The notes below the pieces were generated by a model. It had not been told where the DNA came from. It searched no databases and was given only the letters and a program-made list of their open reading frames with translations. From the NCBI GenBank assembly GCA_035765775.1, contig DASTWV010000043.1, positions 1-64,000 of the forward strand: a DNA stretch of 64,000 nucleotides. Reading direction: 5' to 3'. This stretch comes from Actinomycetota bacterium. GTDB lineage: Bacteria; Actinomycetota; CADDZG01; JAHWKV01; JAOPZY01. Positions 44,107-53,078 of this stretch are shown piece by piece (the stretch's first letter is position 1; every line of letters begins with the position of its first letter). Made by a program: the position numbers and the translations under genes.

Positions 44107-46170
44107 CTACGGCGTGGGCGTCTCCGTCGCCCGGTACTGGCCCGCCCAGAACGCCGTGCGGGCCAGGTAGGCGGTCTGCGCCTGGGGGTCGGCCAGGCCG
44201 TAGGCCCCGCTGTAGTCCTCGTAGCAGCTCCCCTGGTTCGGGATGCAGAACGGCTGCGCCGGCTCGATCTGGGAGCCCTCGTGCCATTCGTTGTAGCTGG
44301 TGATGGTGATGAGGTCCGGGGCGGCGCTGATGGCGCCCGACCACATGGAGTCGTACGTCGCCCCGTTGCTCCGGGAGCGCACCCGCGTGTCGCCAGTGGC
44401 CCGGGTGGCGTCGTAGCCGGGCGCCACCGACGGGGCGCACAGCAGTCCGTTCGCCCGGGCCTGGGTGCACAGGTGGGCGAAGTCCGACCCCGAGAAGTTG
44501 TACGGGTCGTAGGTGTAGATGCCGTCGAAGCCCCCCGCCACGGCGAAGGGGTTCAGCAGCCCTGCCTTCATCGCCGAGGCGCCTCCGGTGGCGAACAGGG
44601 TGATGGCGGGGTACTGCGCCCGGATGAGCGCCCAGTTGTTGGCCGAGATCTGGGTGGTGTCGTAGACGTAGAACTCGGTGATGCCTTTCGCCATGAGGTA
44701 GGGGATGTCGGAGGTCACCGAGGACGCGGTCCTCCCCACGTAGGGCTCCAGGTGGATGGCGACATCGATGCCATGGGCCGCCGCGATCGGCAGCGTGGCG
44801 GTGAGGGCCTGGTCGATGTAGGTGCCCTGGCCCCACCAGGAGAAGACGATCTGGTTGATCCCGGCGGCGGCGATCTCGGCCATCTGGGCATCGATCACCG
44901 CCGTATCGGTGCTCGAGTAGGCGCCCCGGGTCGGGTAGAAGGTGGACCCGATGTCCGTGGGTGGGCTGTGGCCCCCCTCATCCCAGTGCAGCCAGCCGCC
45001 ATTGGCGGTGGACGACGGGGTGCCGTACCAGCCGTAGTAGAAGACGCTCACCACCCCGGTCACGTGGTTCGGCACCGGCGCCATCCCGATCACCCCGCTG
45101 GCATGGCCCCCGGCGCTGCCGAAGAAGGCGGCGTCGCCGTACGAGAACACCCCGCCGTCCGAGGCGGCCAGCCAGTAGCCCTTGCCGCTGGGCGTCGCCG
45201 CCATGCCCACCACCGGCTTGACCAGCGGGACCGAGCCCGCCGAGCCGTAGAAGGCGGCGTCGCCGAACGAGAAGATCCCCCCGTCGGAGGCCACCAGCCA
45301 GTAGCCGGCGCCGTCCTGGGTCGCCGCCATGCCGACGATGGGCTTGTTGAGGGGCACCGAGCCCATCGATCCCAGGAACCCGGCGTCGCCGAAGGCGAAC
45401 ACGCCGCCGTCGGAGGCCACCAGCCAGTAGCCGTTGCCCGAGGGGGTCGCCGCCATGCCGACGATGGGCTTGTTGAGCTTGATGCTGCCGGTCGAGCCCT
45501 CGAAGGGTGTTCCGTAGTTGAAGATCCCTCCGTCGGAGGCCACCAGCCAGTAGCCGGAGCCACCCGGATCGGCGGCGATGCCTACCACCGGCTTGTTGAG
45601 CTTGATACCCCCCGCCGAGCCCTCGAAGGGCAGGCCGAAGGCGAACACGCCGCCGTCGGAGGCCGCCAGCCAGTAGCCGTTGTCCAGGGTGGAGTTGGCG
45701 ATGCCCACCACGGGCTTGTTGAGCGCGCCGGGCACGCCGCCCTTGTCCACCGCCGCCCCGTAGTGCAGCACCTGCCCGCCGGCGGTGGTCAGCCAGTACC
45801 CCTTCGCCGCCCGGCCCGCAGACCGGGGCGTGACGGGCCTGGCCGGCGTGTAGGTGGGCGTGACGGTGGCGGTCACCTGGCTGGGAGCGCCGAGCAGGGC
45901 CTGAGCCGCCGGGTCGCCCGACCCCGCGCCCCCGGCCGCCGAGGCCCCGCCGGCTGCGAGGGCCACGCCGAACAGGGCGAGCACCACCAAGGCGGCGACC
46001 CGGGGAAGGGTGGCCCGGAGCCGCCCGATCAGCCCGCCGCTCCCGGTCGAGGAACACCCGGCACAGCGTGGCTTAGGCCTGTTGCCAGGATCGCTGCGCC
46101 AGTCACGGTCAAGACAATACCGCGGGTGGAGCGGCGTCACCTGGGTTTGGGCGATCGCCCAGCCGGGCAA
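44107..46170 (-). CDS. Secreted GH99-like glycoside hydrolase with six N-terminal GYWL repeats
   Basis: A 687-residue protein. A hydrophobic segment at about 55-79 (VAALVVLALFGVALAAGGASA) acts as signal peptide or anchor, followed by a Pro/Thr linker. Residues about 121-370 hold six copies of a 41-42-residue repeat (GYWLVASDGGVFAFGDAxFxGS...LNKPVVGMAA), likely a beta-propeller. Residues about 371-687 resemble GH99-type endo-mannosidase-like domains: YYGWYG, FSWWGQGTYID, IHLEPYVGR, and ITSYNEWHEGSQIEP with candidate acids. The start is uncertain: TTG 46170 and GTG 46140 both overlap the neighbouring gene. It may trim surface or environmental glycans. Confidence 0.78.
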   Translation of the reverse strand: MPGWAIAQTQVTPLHPRYCLDRDWRSDPGNRPKPRCAGCSSTGSGGLIGRLRATLPRVAALVVLALFGVALAAGGASAAGGAGSGDPAAQALLGAPSQVTATVTPTYTPARPVTPRSAGRAAKGYWLTTAGGQVLHYGAAVDKGGVPGALNKPVVGIANSTLDNGYWLAASDGGVFAFGLPFEGSAGGIKLNKPVVGIAADPGGSGYWLVASDGGIFNYGTPFEGSTGSIKLNKPIVGMAATPSGNGYWLVASDGGVFAFGDAGFLGSMGSVPLNKPIVGMAATQDGAGYWLVASDGGIFSFGDAAFYGSAGSVPLVKPVVGMAATPSGKGYWLAASDGGVFSYGDAAFFGSAGGHASGVIGMAPVPNHVTGVVSVFYYGWYGTPSSTANGGWLHWDEGGHSPPTDIGSTFYPTRGAYSSTDTAVIDAQMAEIAAAGINQIVFSWWGQGTYIDQALTATLPIAAAHGIDVAIHLEPYVGRTASSVTSDIPYLMAKGITEFYVYDTTQISANNWALIRAQYPAITLFATGGASAMKAGLLNPFAVAGGFDGIYTYDPYNFSGSDFAHLCTQARANGLLCAPSVAPGYDATRATGDTRVRSRSNGATYDSMWSGAISAAPDLITITSYNEWHEGSQIEPAQPFCIPNQGSCYEDYSGAYGLADPQAQTAYLARTAFWAGQYRATETPTP
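45060..45810. repeat. Six coding repeats of about 125 bp
   Basis: Near-identical in-frame units encode the GYWL-ASDGG repeats of the GH99-like protein. Units 3-5 are the most alike, suggesting recent internal duplication. Confidence 0.8.
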
Positions 46171-46603
46171 TGATCGGCCACAGTGTGCGGACGTAGGTGG
46201 CCATCACCTCGGCCGCCTCGCTGGCGAGGTCGGGATCCTCGTGGTCGGTCTCCGCCAGGCACTCTGACAGGCGGCGCCACTGCGCCCCCATCGGGCCGAG
46301 GGCCCGGCCGGCCACCGCCGCCGGCAGGGCCGGCCGCCACGAGGGCTCGGCCTCCTGCAGGGCGTGCAGGACCTCGTCGTTGGCCACCGGGCGGGGGTGC
46401 TCGCAGTGCAGGCCGACCTCGAGCACCGGCGCCTTCGTGGGCGACCAGCGCGGCCCGACCCGCTGGACCTCGAAATGCACCGGCCCGTCGCCGTACCACA
46501 GCTTGAGGAGGCGGGAGCTGCGCACCGAGCGGTAGTCGCGCAGGGCCGGGCCGAGCAGCCCGCGCAACTCGTCGTCGATCTGTTCGAAGAACTCCCGGCT
46601 CAT
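46109..46603 (-). CDS. Conserved-looking hypothetical protein
   Basis: A 164-residue protein starting at ATG 46603. It is rich in Trp, Arg and Glu with mixed alpha/beta pattern (SRLLKLWYGDGPVHFEV, LEVGLHCEHP) and no signal or membrane segment. No family was recognised. It overlaps the 5' end of the secreted hydrolase frame by up to 62 bp and is divergent from the FAD oxidoreductase with a 40-bp gap. Confidence 0.65.
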   Translation of the reverse strand: MSREFFEQIDDELRGLLGPALRDYRSVRSSRLLKLWYGDGPVHFEVQRVGPRWSPTKAPVLEVGLHCEHPRPVANDEVLHALQEAEPSWRPALPAAVAGRALGPMGAQWRRLSECLAETDHEDPDLASEAAEVMATYVRTLWPIIARLGDRPNPGDAAPPAVLS

Positions 46604-46643
46604 GGGCCGGACTGTAGCGCCGCCCGGAGTAGTCTCAGGCCCG

Positions 46644-47957
46644 ATGGCGGAGCCCGGCACCATCCAGGAGCACTACGACGCCATCATCGTCGGGGGGCGG
46701 GTGGCGGGGGCCTCGCTGGCGACCCACATCGTGCAGCAGGGCTACTCGGCCCTGGTCGTCGAGCGGGCCGCCTTCCCCCGGGACACCCTGTCCACCCATA
46801 TTTTCCAGAACCTCGATACCCTGGAGCGCCTCGGAGTCCTCGACCGCCTCCTCGCCACCGGCGCCCCCCTCCTCACCGAGTTCCGCCTGCGCATGGACGG
46901 CCTCGACCTGTCCCAGGACCACGACGACCTCCCGATGCTCGCCGTGCGCCGGCGGGTGCTGGACCCGATCCTCCTCGACCGGGCAGCCCGCGCCGGCGCC
47001 GACGTGCTCAGCCCGGCCCGGGTGACCGGCCTCCTCAGCAACGGCGCCCGGGTCACCGGCGTTCGCCTGCGGGACCCCGGGCGCCGCGAGCGCGAGATCC
47101 ACGCCCGGGTGGTGGTGGGAGCCGACGGGCGCACCTCGACCGTCGCCCGGCTGGTGGGCGCCCGGCGCTACAACGTCACCCGCAGCGAACGGTCGGGCGG
47201 CTTCGCCTACTTCGAGGGCGTGGAGCCCGGCCCGGTCTTCCACTTCTACGTGGAGGGCACGGACTACTTCCTGGGCTACTCCACCGACAGCGGGCTGTTC
47301 CTCGCCTCGATGATGTGGGGCAGCCCCGACTTCCGGCGCTACCACGATGCCGATGGCACCGCCTTCGACGCCGCGCTCGCCACCTGCCGCCCGCTGGCCA
47401 AAGCCCTGGCGGGCGGGCGCCGCATCCGCCCGCCGGTGTTCATCGGCGGCTGGGAGGGCTACTTCCGGGAGGCGGCCGGCCCGGGCTGGGTGCTGGTGGG
47501 CGACGCCGGGCACTTCAAGGACCCCGCCCCGGGCCAGGGGATCTCCGACGCCCTCCGGCAGGCCGAGGGCCTGGCGGCCGCCATCTGCCGGGGCATCGAG
47601 ACCCACACGCTGCCCGCCCAGCTGAAGGCCTGGTGGCGCTGGCGGGACTGGGACGCCGCCGAGATGTACTGGTGGGCACGGGAATTCGGCCGGGGGGGCC
47701 GGCAGTCGCCGGTGATCGCCGAGATGCTCCGGGCGATGGCGGGCAGCCCCCGGGCACTCCGGGCGACACACGAGATCGTGTTCCACCGCCGCCGCCCCTT
47801 CCGGGTGTTCACCCCGCCCCGGGTGGCAGCAGCGGCGACCCGGCTGCTGGTCGCCGGGTCCCTCCCCCGGGGCCAGGTGCTGGCCGAGACCCGCACCCTG
47901 GTACGCCGGGACCTCGAGCGCCGCTACCGCACCCGGCGGCCGAAGTACGAGGAGTAG
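46644..47957 (+). CDS. FAD-dependent oxidoreductase (geranylgeranyl-reductase/PHBH-like)
   Basis: A 437-residue flavoprotein. The dinucleotide-binding AIIVGGRVAGASLATHI is at residues 12-28, the NAD(P)H-linked VVVGADGRTSTVARL lies mid-chain and the second FAD motif is GWVLVGDAGHFKDPAPGQGISDALRQAE. Such proteins hydroxylate aromatics or reduce isoprenoids; nothing nearby fixes the substrate. ATG 46644. Confidence 0.88.
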   Translation: MAEPGTIQEHYDAIIVGGRVAGASLATHIVQQGYSALVVERAAFPRDTLSTHIFQNLDTLERLGVLDRLLATGAPLLTEFRLRMDGLDLSQDHDDLPMLAVRRRVLDPILLDRAARAGADVLSPARVTGLLSNGARVTGVRLRDPGRREREIHARVVVGADGRTSTVARLVGARRYNVTRSERSGGFAYFEGVEPGPVFHFYVEGTDYFLGYSTDSGLFLASMMWGSPDFRRYHDADGTAFDAALATCRPLAKALAGGRRIRPPVFIGGWEGYFREAAGPGWVLVGDAGHFKDPAPGQGISDALRQAEGLAAAICRGIETHTLPAQLKAWWRWRDWDAAEMYWWAREFGRGGRQSPVIAEMLRAMAGSPRALRATHEIVFHRRRPFRVFTPPRVAAAATRLLVAGSLPRGQVLAETRTLVRRDLERRYRTRRPKYEE

Positions 47958-47981
47958 CCCTCCGGGCAGTACGGTGGAGGC

Positions 47982-48572
47982 ATGGCCCGGTACGGTCCCA
48001 CCACGGCGCTGATCGTCGTCGACGTCCAGAATGACTTCGCCGACCCCCGGGGCAGCCTGTCGGTCCCGGGCGGCGAGCAGGCCCTCGGCGCGATCAACCG
48101 GGAACTGGCCGAGGCCCGGGCGGCGGGCGCCTTCGTGGTCTTCACCCAGGACTGGCACCCACCGGTCACGCCGCACTTCGCCAGCGACGGGGGCACCTGG
48201 CCCGAGCACTGCATCGGCGGCAGCTGGGGAGCCGAGCTGCACCGGGACCTCGCCGCCCTCCCCGACGAGCCCCGCATCCGCAAGGGCGTCGGCGGGGAGG
48301 ACGGCTACTCGGGCTTCACGGTCGCCGACCCCACCGGCGGGCAGCGCTCGCCGACGGGGCTGGAGGACCTGTTGCGGGACAACGGGATTGCGCAGGTGGT
48401 GGTGGTGGGCCTGGCCACCGACTACTGCGTGAAAGCCACCGCCCTGGACGCCGTCACCCTGGGCTTCCCAACGGTTGTCGTCGAGGACGGCGTCCGGGCG
48501 GTGGACCTCGCCCCAGGCGACGGTGCCCGGGCCGTCGCCGAGATGCGAGCCGCCGGGGTCACGGTTGCCTAG
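47982..48572 (+). CDS. pncA: Nicotinamidase/pyrazinamidase
   Basis: A 196-residue isochorismatase-fold hydrolase converting nicotinamide to nicotinate for NAD salvage. The triad is visible: Asp in VVDVQNDFADP, Lys in IRKGVG, Cys in GLATDYCVKATALD; metal ligands follow as DWHPP and GGTWPEHC. It follows the FAD oxidoreductase by 24 bp. Together with nadE at 35296 it allows conversion of salvaged nicotinamide through the Preiss-Handler route. Confidence 0.93.
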   Translation: MARYGPTTALIVVDVQNDFADPRGSLSVPGGEQALGAINRELAEARAAGAFVVFTQDWHPPVTPHFASDGGTWPEHCIGGSWGAELHRDLAALPDEPRIRKGVGGEDGYSGFTVADPTGGQRSPTGLEDLLRDNGIAQVVVVGLATDYCVKATALDAVTLGFPTVVVEDGVRAVDLAPGDGARAVAEMRAAGVTVA

Positions 48573-48589
48573 GCCTCAGGCGGACTACC

Positions 48590-48943
48590 TCAGCCGGCGA
48601 CCGGGTCCTCGAGCAGCCCGATGACGTTGCCGTCGGCGTCCTTCACCGAGCCGACCAGCCTCCCCCCGCCGACATCCCGGGGCTCGGCGTTCGACGTCGC
48701 CCCGCCGTCGATGAGCGCCTGCATGGTGGCCTTGATGTCGCTCACGTGGTAGAAGGCCTGCGGCCCGCTCTGGCCCTCCCGGTGCCCGTGCGGGTTCAGC
48801 CCGATGTGCTGCTTGCCCACCTGGAAGCCCACGTAGTAGGGCGAGTCCGCAATGGGGTCGGAGCCCAGCAGCGTGGCGAAGAGGGCCTTGCTGGCCTCGA
48901 GGTTGGTGGTCGGGTAGATGATGGTCCACACCCCTTCGTTCAT
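48590..48943 (-). CDS. VOC-family (glyoxalase/bleomycin-resistance-like) protein
   Basis: A 117-residue vicinal-oxygen-chelate protein: IYPTTNLEASKALFATLLG at the first beta-alpha unit, YYVGFQVGKQHIGL, FYHVSDIKATMQALIDGGA and VKDADGNVIGLLEDP. Metal-ligand residues are only partly recognisable, so it may bind rather than convert its ligand. Convergent with pncA. Confidence 0.85.
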   Translation of the reverse strand: MNEGVWTIIYPTTNLEASKALFATLLGSDPIADSPYYVGFQVGKQHIGLNPHGHREGQSGPQAFYHVSDIKATMQALIDGGATSNAEPRDVGGGRLVGSVKDADGNVIGLLEDPVAG

Positions 48944-49058
48944 GTCCTTGCTCCTTTCACCGCTCTGGCGTTTCGGTCATCCCACTGACGGATGCGCCGC
49001 CGCGCATGTGACAGGCAGGCCGCGTCCGCAGTAAGCCCCGGCCACCCTCGGCAGCCGG

Positions 49059-50207
49059 TCAGCGGGAGCCGGTGATCGGGGAGTCGGTGGCCAGCTCCTG
49101 CACCAGGGCATCGACCACCTCGACCAGGCTTCCCGAGGCCGCGGCGATGTCACGCTGGCGCAGGTAGGAGGGACCCGTCTCCAGGATGGTGAGGCAGTGG
49201 CGGAGCTCCGCCAGGCACCCGAGCCGCTGGGCGACCGGGCTCAGCTCGTCGACCAGGGTGACGATCGCCTCCCGGATCTTCATGAGGTCGCCCTCCTCGT
49301 CGATGATGATCTCGGCCTCCATCCCGTAGCGCACCGCCCGCCATTTGTTCTCCCGGAGGATCCACTGCTTGGGTTCGGGCAGCGCGAAACCTCGCTCGCA
49401 CAGGCCCTCCATCCACTCGACCAGGCACTGGCTGAGGGCGGCGACCGCGCACACCTCGCTGAGGGTGGGCATGCCGTCGCAGATCCGCATCTCCACAGTG
49501 CCGAAGTCCGGGTGCGGCCGCACGTCCCACCACACCTCCCGGATCGAGTCGACGGCCCGGGCGTTGATCAGCGTGGTCATGAAGCCCTCGAAATCGCTCC
49601 AGGTCTGGAGCGGGTACGGCAGGCCGGCGGTCGGAAGCTGCTCGAAGATCTTGGAGCGGCACGACGCCAGCCCGGTGTCCTGGCCGAGCCAGAACGGGCT
49701 CGAGGCCGAGAGGGCCAGGAAATGCGGGATGTAGTAGGCGAGGGCGCCGGCCATCGCCACCGCCCGCTCGGCGGAGCGCACGCCGACGTGGACGTGGATG
49801 CCGAAGATCTGGAGCTGGCGGGCGGGCCACTGCATGGTCTCGACCAGCCGGCCGTAGCGGGGGTCGGGGCTGATGCGCTGGTCGATCCAGTGCGAGAACG
49901 GGTGGGTCCCGGAGCACATCATCGCGACGCCGGCGTCGGCGCAATGCGGCGCCAGGGCGGCGATTGCCGACTCCAGGTCAGCCCGGGCGTCGGCCACGGT
50001 GTCGCACACCCCGGTATTGATCTCGACGGTGCATTCCATCAGTTCGTGCTTGGCCCGCACCGCCGCGTGGCCGGCGCTGCTCCGGGCGAGGGCCTCCAGG
50101 ATCTGCGAGCCCTTGGAGGTCAGCTCGCGGGTCGCCGTGTCGACGAGCTCAAGCTCCATCTCGACGCCGAGGCTGGCTCGTGGTGAGGCCTGGAACACGA
50201 TGTGCAC
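49059..50207 (-). CDS. Glutamate-cysteine ligase-like carboxylate-amine ligase (YbdK/GCS2 family)
   Basis: A 382-residue ATP-dependent ligase. LGVEMELELVDTATREL, INTGVCDTVADA, FGIHVHVGVRS, SASSPFWLGQDTGLASCRS and FGTVEMRICDGMPT are family motifs. Members make gamma-glutamyl amides; in mycothiol-containing bacteria the enzyme is often annotated EgtA or weak GCL, but the YbdK pattern fits best. It precedes the M20 peptidase operon region by a 45-bp gap. Confidence 0.9.
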   Translation of the reverse strand: MHIVFQASPRASLGVEMELELVDTATRELTSKGSQILEALARSSAGHAAVRAKHELMECTVEINTGVCDTVADARADLESAIAALAPHCADAGVAMMCSGTHPFSHWIDQRISPDPRYGRLVETMQWPARQLQIFGIHVHVGVRSAERAVAMAGALAYYIPHFLALSASSPFWLGQDTGLASCRSKIFEQLPTAGLPYPLQTWSDFEGFMTTLINARAVDSIREVWWDVRPHPDFGTVEMRICDGMPTLSEVCAVAALSQCLVEWMEGLCERGFALPEPKQWILRENKWRAVRYGMEAEIIIDEEGDLMKIREAIVTLVDELSPVAQRLGCLAELRHCLTILETGPSYLRQRDIAAASGSLVEVVDALVQELATDSPITGSR

Positions 50208-50252
50208 GCCGAACTGTATTCCCGTTGGCGGCGGGGCGCTACACGAACGACG

Positions 50253-51629
50253 TCATTTCAGCAGCTCCCACACCAGCAGCGGCCACAGCTCGGCGCAGCG
50301 CCGGAGGGACTCGGCGTCGATGCGCTCGTTGTCCCCGTGGGCCATGGTGGCGAAGTCGGCGAAGCTCAGCCGGTCGCTGTAGAGGCCGAACCCGTAGGCC
50401 GTGGCCCCCATCATCCGGAAGAACCGGGCGTCACTCTGCCCGGCGGCCAGGAACGGCACCAGGACCGACCCCTGGGCAGTGGGGAGAAGGGCCGAGGTCG
50501 CCCGGGACAACGCCTCCCACAGCGGTGAATCGGTGGTCGACTCCGTCGGCGGGGCGTCGAAGTCCACCGTGAGGCGCACCGAGTCCCACAGGTCGCCGAG
50601 GGCGTCCCGGAGCATCGCCTGCACCTCGTCGCCCCCATGCGCCGGCAGTGTCCGGATGTCGAGCTGGATCTCGGCGGCGTCGGGGATGACGTTGCGCTTC
50701 ACCCCGCCCCGGAGCACCGTCGGGGCGATGCTCGTGTGGGTGCAGGCGTGCGCCATGCCCGCCCAGGGGGCGAGGGGGTGGCGCTCGGCGATGTCGCCGA
50801 TGCGGCGGGCGTCAACCAGGGCCGCGGTGTCCTCGGCGCTCAGGTCCATCCCCTCCACGAAGCGGCGCCACACCGCCGGGATGTGCGCCTCAGGCCGGAA
50901 CGCGGCCAGCCGGCTGACGATCTCGGCCGCCTTCACCACCGCGTTGTCGGTGCGCAGCGGGCGGGCGCCGTGGCCGGGGCTGCCCTCCACGTTGATCGTG
51001 CACCAGTAGGCACCCTTCTCGGCGACCGTCACCGGGAGCCGCAGCGGCCCTCCCGGGGTGGCTGCCGGGAGCGGCATGCGGAACAACCCGGGCTCGGTGA
51101 CGACGTAGTCGCACCGGATGGCGTCGGGGTGGTGCTGCGCCAGCCACTCGGCCCCCAACCGCCCTCCCGCCTCCTCGTCGGCGACTGCCAGGTACAGCAC
51201 CGTCCCCCGGGGACGGGTCGCAACCCTGGCCCCGGTGGCCCCCGTGGCGAGATGGCGGGTCGCCACGGCCATCGACGCCGTCAGGCTGAGCATGTCGACG
51301 GCTCCCCGGCCCCACACTTCACCGTCGACCACCTCGCCGCCGAAGGGGTCCCGCACCCATCCGTGGGGATTGGCCGGGACCACGTCGGTGTGGCCCATCA
51401 GCATCAGCGTCGGGGCGTGCTCGTCGGCGCCCTCCAGGCGGGCGAGGAGGCTGACCCGGCCCGGGTGCGGCTCGAAGCGCTGCAGCTCCAGCCCGGGCAC
51501 GTCGAGGTAGGAGGCCAGCAGGTCGGCACTCACCGACTCATGCCCGGAGTCGGGCGTGCCGTCGTTGATGCACGCGTTGCGGATCAGCTGGCTCAGCAGC
51601 TCAGTTGTCTCGCCCTCGAGGTCCGCCAT
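50253..51629 (-). CDS. M20-family zinc metallopeptidase/deacylase
   Basis: A 458-residue enzyme with the M20 metal site: LMLMGHTDVVPA (His, Asp), WGRGAVDML (Asp), VADEEAGG (catalytic Glu pair), and a C-terminal His in TMAHGDNERI. A dimerisation domain is inserted mid-chain. Substrates are typically N-acyl amino acids or dipeptides; the exact one is not known. Confidence 0.92.
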   Translation of the reverse strand: MADLEGETTELLSQLIRNACINDGTPDSGHESVSADLLASYLDVPGLELQRFEPHPGRVSLLARLEGADEHAPTLMLMGHTDVVPANPHGWVRDPFGGEVVDGEVWGRGAVDMLSLTASMAVATRHLATGATGARVATRPRGTVLYLAVADEEAGGRLGAEWLAQHHPDAIRCDYVVTEPGLFRMPLPAATPGGPLRLPVTVAEKGAYWCTINVEGSPGHGARPLRTDNAVVKAAEIVSRLAAFRPEAHIPAVWRRFVEGMDLSAEDTAALVDARRIGDIAERHPLAPWAGMAHACTHTSIAPTVLRGGVKRNVIPDAAEIQLDIRTLPAHGGDEVQAMLRDALGDLWDSVRLTVDFDAPPTESTTDSPLWEALSRATSALLPTAQGSVLVPFLAAGQSDARFFRMMGATAYGFGLYSDRLSFADFATMAHGDNERIDAESLRRCAELWPLLVWELLK

Positions 51630-51681
51630 CGCTCCGCTCCGTCCGGGGTAGCCAGTCCATCAGGCTACCCAGGCCGGGCGC

Positions 51682-52251
51682 TCACCTCGCGGTTTCCGAC
51701 GCCAGCAGGTCCATGAGCAGGCCGTCGTGGAAGGTGCCGTCGAGCCCCCGCTCGTACTCCCGCAGGATCCCCACCGGCCGGAAGCCCACCTTTTCGTAGG
51801 AGCGGATCGCCCGGGCGTTGGCGGCGGCGGGGTCGATGGTCAGGCGGTGGTGGTGGCGCTGGTCGATGAGGAAGCGCACCAGGAGCCCGACCGCCTCAGT
51901 GCCCAGGCCGCGGCCCTGATGGGCGGTGGACAGGAAGATGTCGATCCCGGCGTGGCGGTACTGCTCCACCGGCTGCTCGCAGTACTGGATGCCGCCCGCG
52001 ACCGCCCCACCGGCCTCGATGACCAGCATCACGCACTCGCCGTCGCCCGCCAGCGCCTCGGCGAGGTCCTCCTCGTCGTCGGGCTCCCCCCACCACAGCA
52101 TGACCGACGCCTCGGCGAGGATCGCCCGCAAACGGGGGACGTCGTCCGGCTCGCCCGGGCGGAGGACCACGCGGTCACCCCGCAGGACAGCCAGGCGGGG
52201 GTAGGGGTCGGGCGCCGCCGGGATGCTACTCGTGGCCGGCGGCCAGCTCAC
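51682..52251 (-). CDS. GNAT-family N-acetyltransferase
   Basis: A 189-residue acetyltransferase. The acetyl-CoA loop is visible at HQGRGLGTEAVGLL; VVLRPGEPDDVPRL and NARAIRSYEKVGFRPVGILREY match RimJ/AacA4-type GNATs. GTG 52251 is the best start, overlapping the end of proC by 26 bp; no ATG is closer to the conserved N-terminus. Confidence 0.83.
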   Translation of the reverse strand: MSWPPATSSIPAAPDPYPRLAVLRGDRVVLRPGEPDDVPRLRAILAEASVMLWWGEPDDEEDLAEALAGDGECVMLVIEAGGAVAGGIQYCEQPVEQYRHAGIDIFLSTAHQGRGLGTEAVGLLVRFLIDQRHHHRLTIDPAAANARAIRSYEKVGFRPVGILREYERGLDGTFHDGLLMDLLASETAR

Positions 52252-53041
52252 GGGAGCGCTCCATCGCCGCCTGGATGGCATTCAGCAGGGCGGCCCGCAC
52301 CCCGGCCTGCTCCAGCTGGCGGATCGCCATGATGGTGGTGCCGCCGGGGGAGGTCACCGCCTCCCGGAGCTCGACGGGGTGCATGTGGGCGTCCCCGAGC
52401 AACCGGGCGGTGCCCAGCATCGTCTGGACGACGAGGTCGGTGGACACCCGCCGGGACAGCCCGAGCATGATGCCGGCGTCGATCATGGCCTCCGCCAGCA
52501 GGGCGAAGTAGGCCGGCCCGGACCCCGATACCGCGGTCACCGCGTCCATCGACGCCTCGGAGACGGTCACCACCTTGCCGACGTGGGCGAGCACGGCCTC
52601 GGCGGCCTCCAGGTGCTGGCGGGTGGCCGAGCTGCCGGCGCACACCCCGGCGATGCCCTCGCGCACCTGGGAGGGGGCGTTGGGCATCGCCCGCACGACC
52701 GGGACGCCGGGGGGCAGGCGGCGCTCGATGTAGCTGGTGGAGATGGCGGCGGCCACCGAGAGCACCAGGTGCTCGGGGGTCACCTCGGTGGCGATCTCGT
52801 CCAGCAGGTGCTCCACGTCGGTGGGCTTGACCGACACGACGAGGGTGCGGGCCTCCCTGGCCGCCTCCTGGTTGGAGGTGGTGGCGTGGAAGCCGTAGCG
52901 GGCGGCCAGCTCTTCGGCTCGCTCCGGGCGCCGGGCGGTGACGATGATCTGGTCGGGCCGCTTCCAGCCGGACGCGGCGAGACCGGCGGCGAGGATCTCG
53001 CCGATCTTGCCGCACCCCAGGATCGCCAGGCCGTCGTCCAC
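52226..53041 (-). CDS. proC: Pyrroline-5-carboxylate reductase
   Basis: A 271-residue enzyme that makes proline. ILGCGKIGEILAAGL binds NAD(P)H, VSVKPTDVEHLL and VVRAMPNAPSQVREGIAGV follow, and AVSGSGPAYFALLAEAMIDAG plus SPGGTTIMAI are the diagnostic C-terminal motifs. GTG 53041. Divergent from proline dehydrogenase with 37 bp between starts. Confidence 0.95.
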   Translation of the reverse strand: MDDGLAILGCGKIGEILAAGLAASGWKRPDQIIVTARRPERAEELAARYGFHATTSNQEAAREARTLVVSVKPTDVEHLLDEIATEVTPEHLVLSVAAAISTSYIERRLPPGVPVVRAMPNAPSQVREGIAGVCAGSSATRQHLEAAEAVLAHVGKVVTVSEASMDAVTAVSGSGPAYFALLAEAMIDAGIMLGLSRRVSTDLVVQTMLGTARLLGDAHMHPVELREAVTSPGGTTIMAIRQLEQAGVRAALLNAIQAAMERSRELAAGHE

Positions 53042-53078
53042 CGGCCGAAGTATAGGGACGCCCTACGATGGCACGACG
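53042..53078. promoter_or_regulatory. Short divergent promoter region between proC and proline dehydrogenase
   Basis: Only 37 bp separate two start codons. TACGAT (53062-53067), about 12 bp before ATG 53079, could be a -10 element for a nearly leaderless proline dehydrogenase message. Confidence 0.4.

Noticed and set aside
45060-45810. Possible non-coding satellite
   Set aside because: The units keep the reading frame and encode a regular GYWL protein repeat, so they are coding.
43516-46173. Long plus-strand open frame opposite the Uma2 and GH99-like genes
   Set aside because: Low-complexity mirror of the repeat-bearing gene on the other strand; no motif or RBS.
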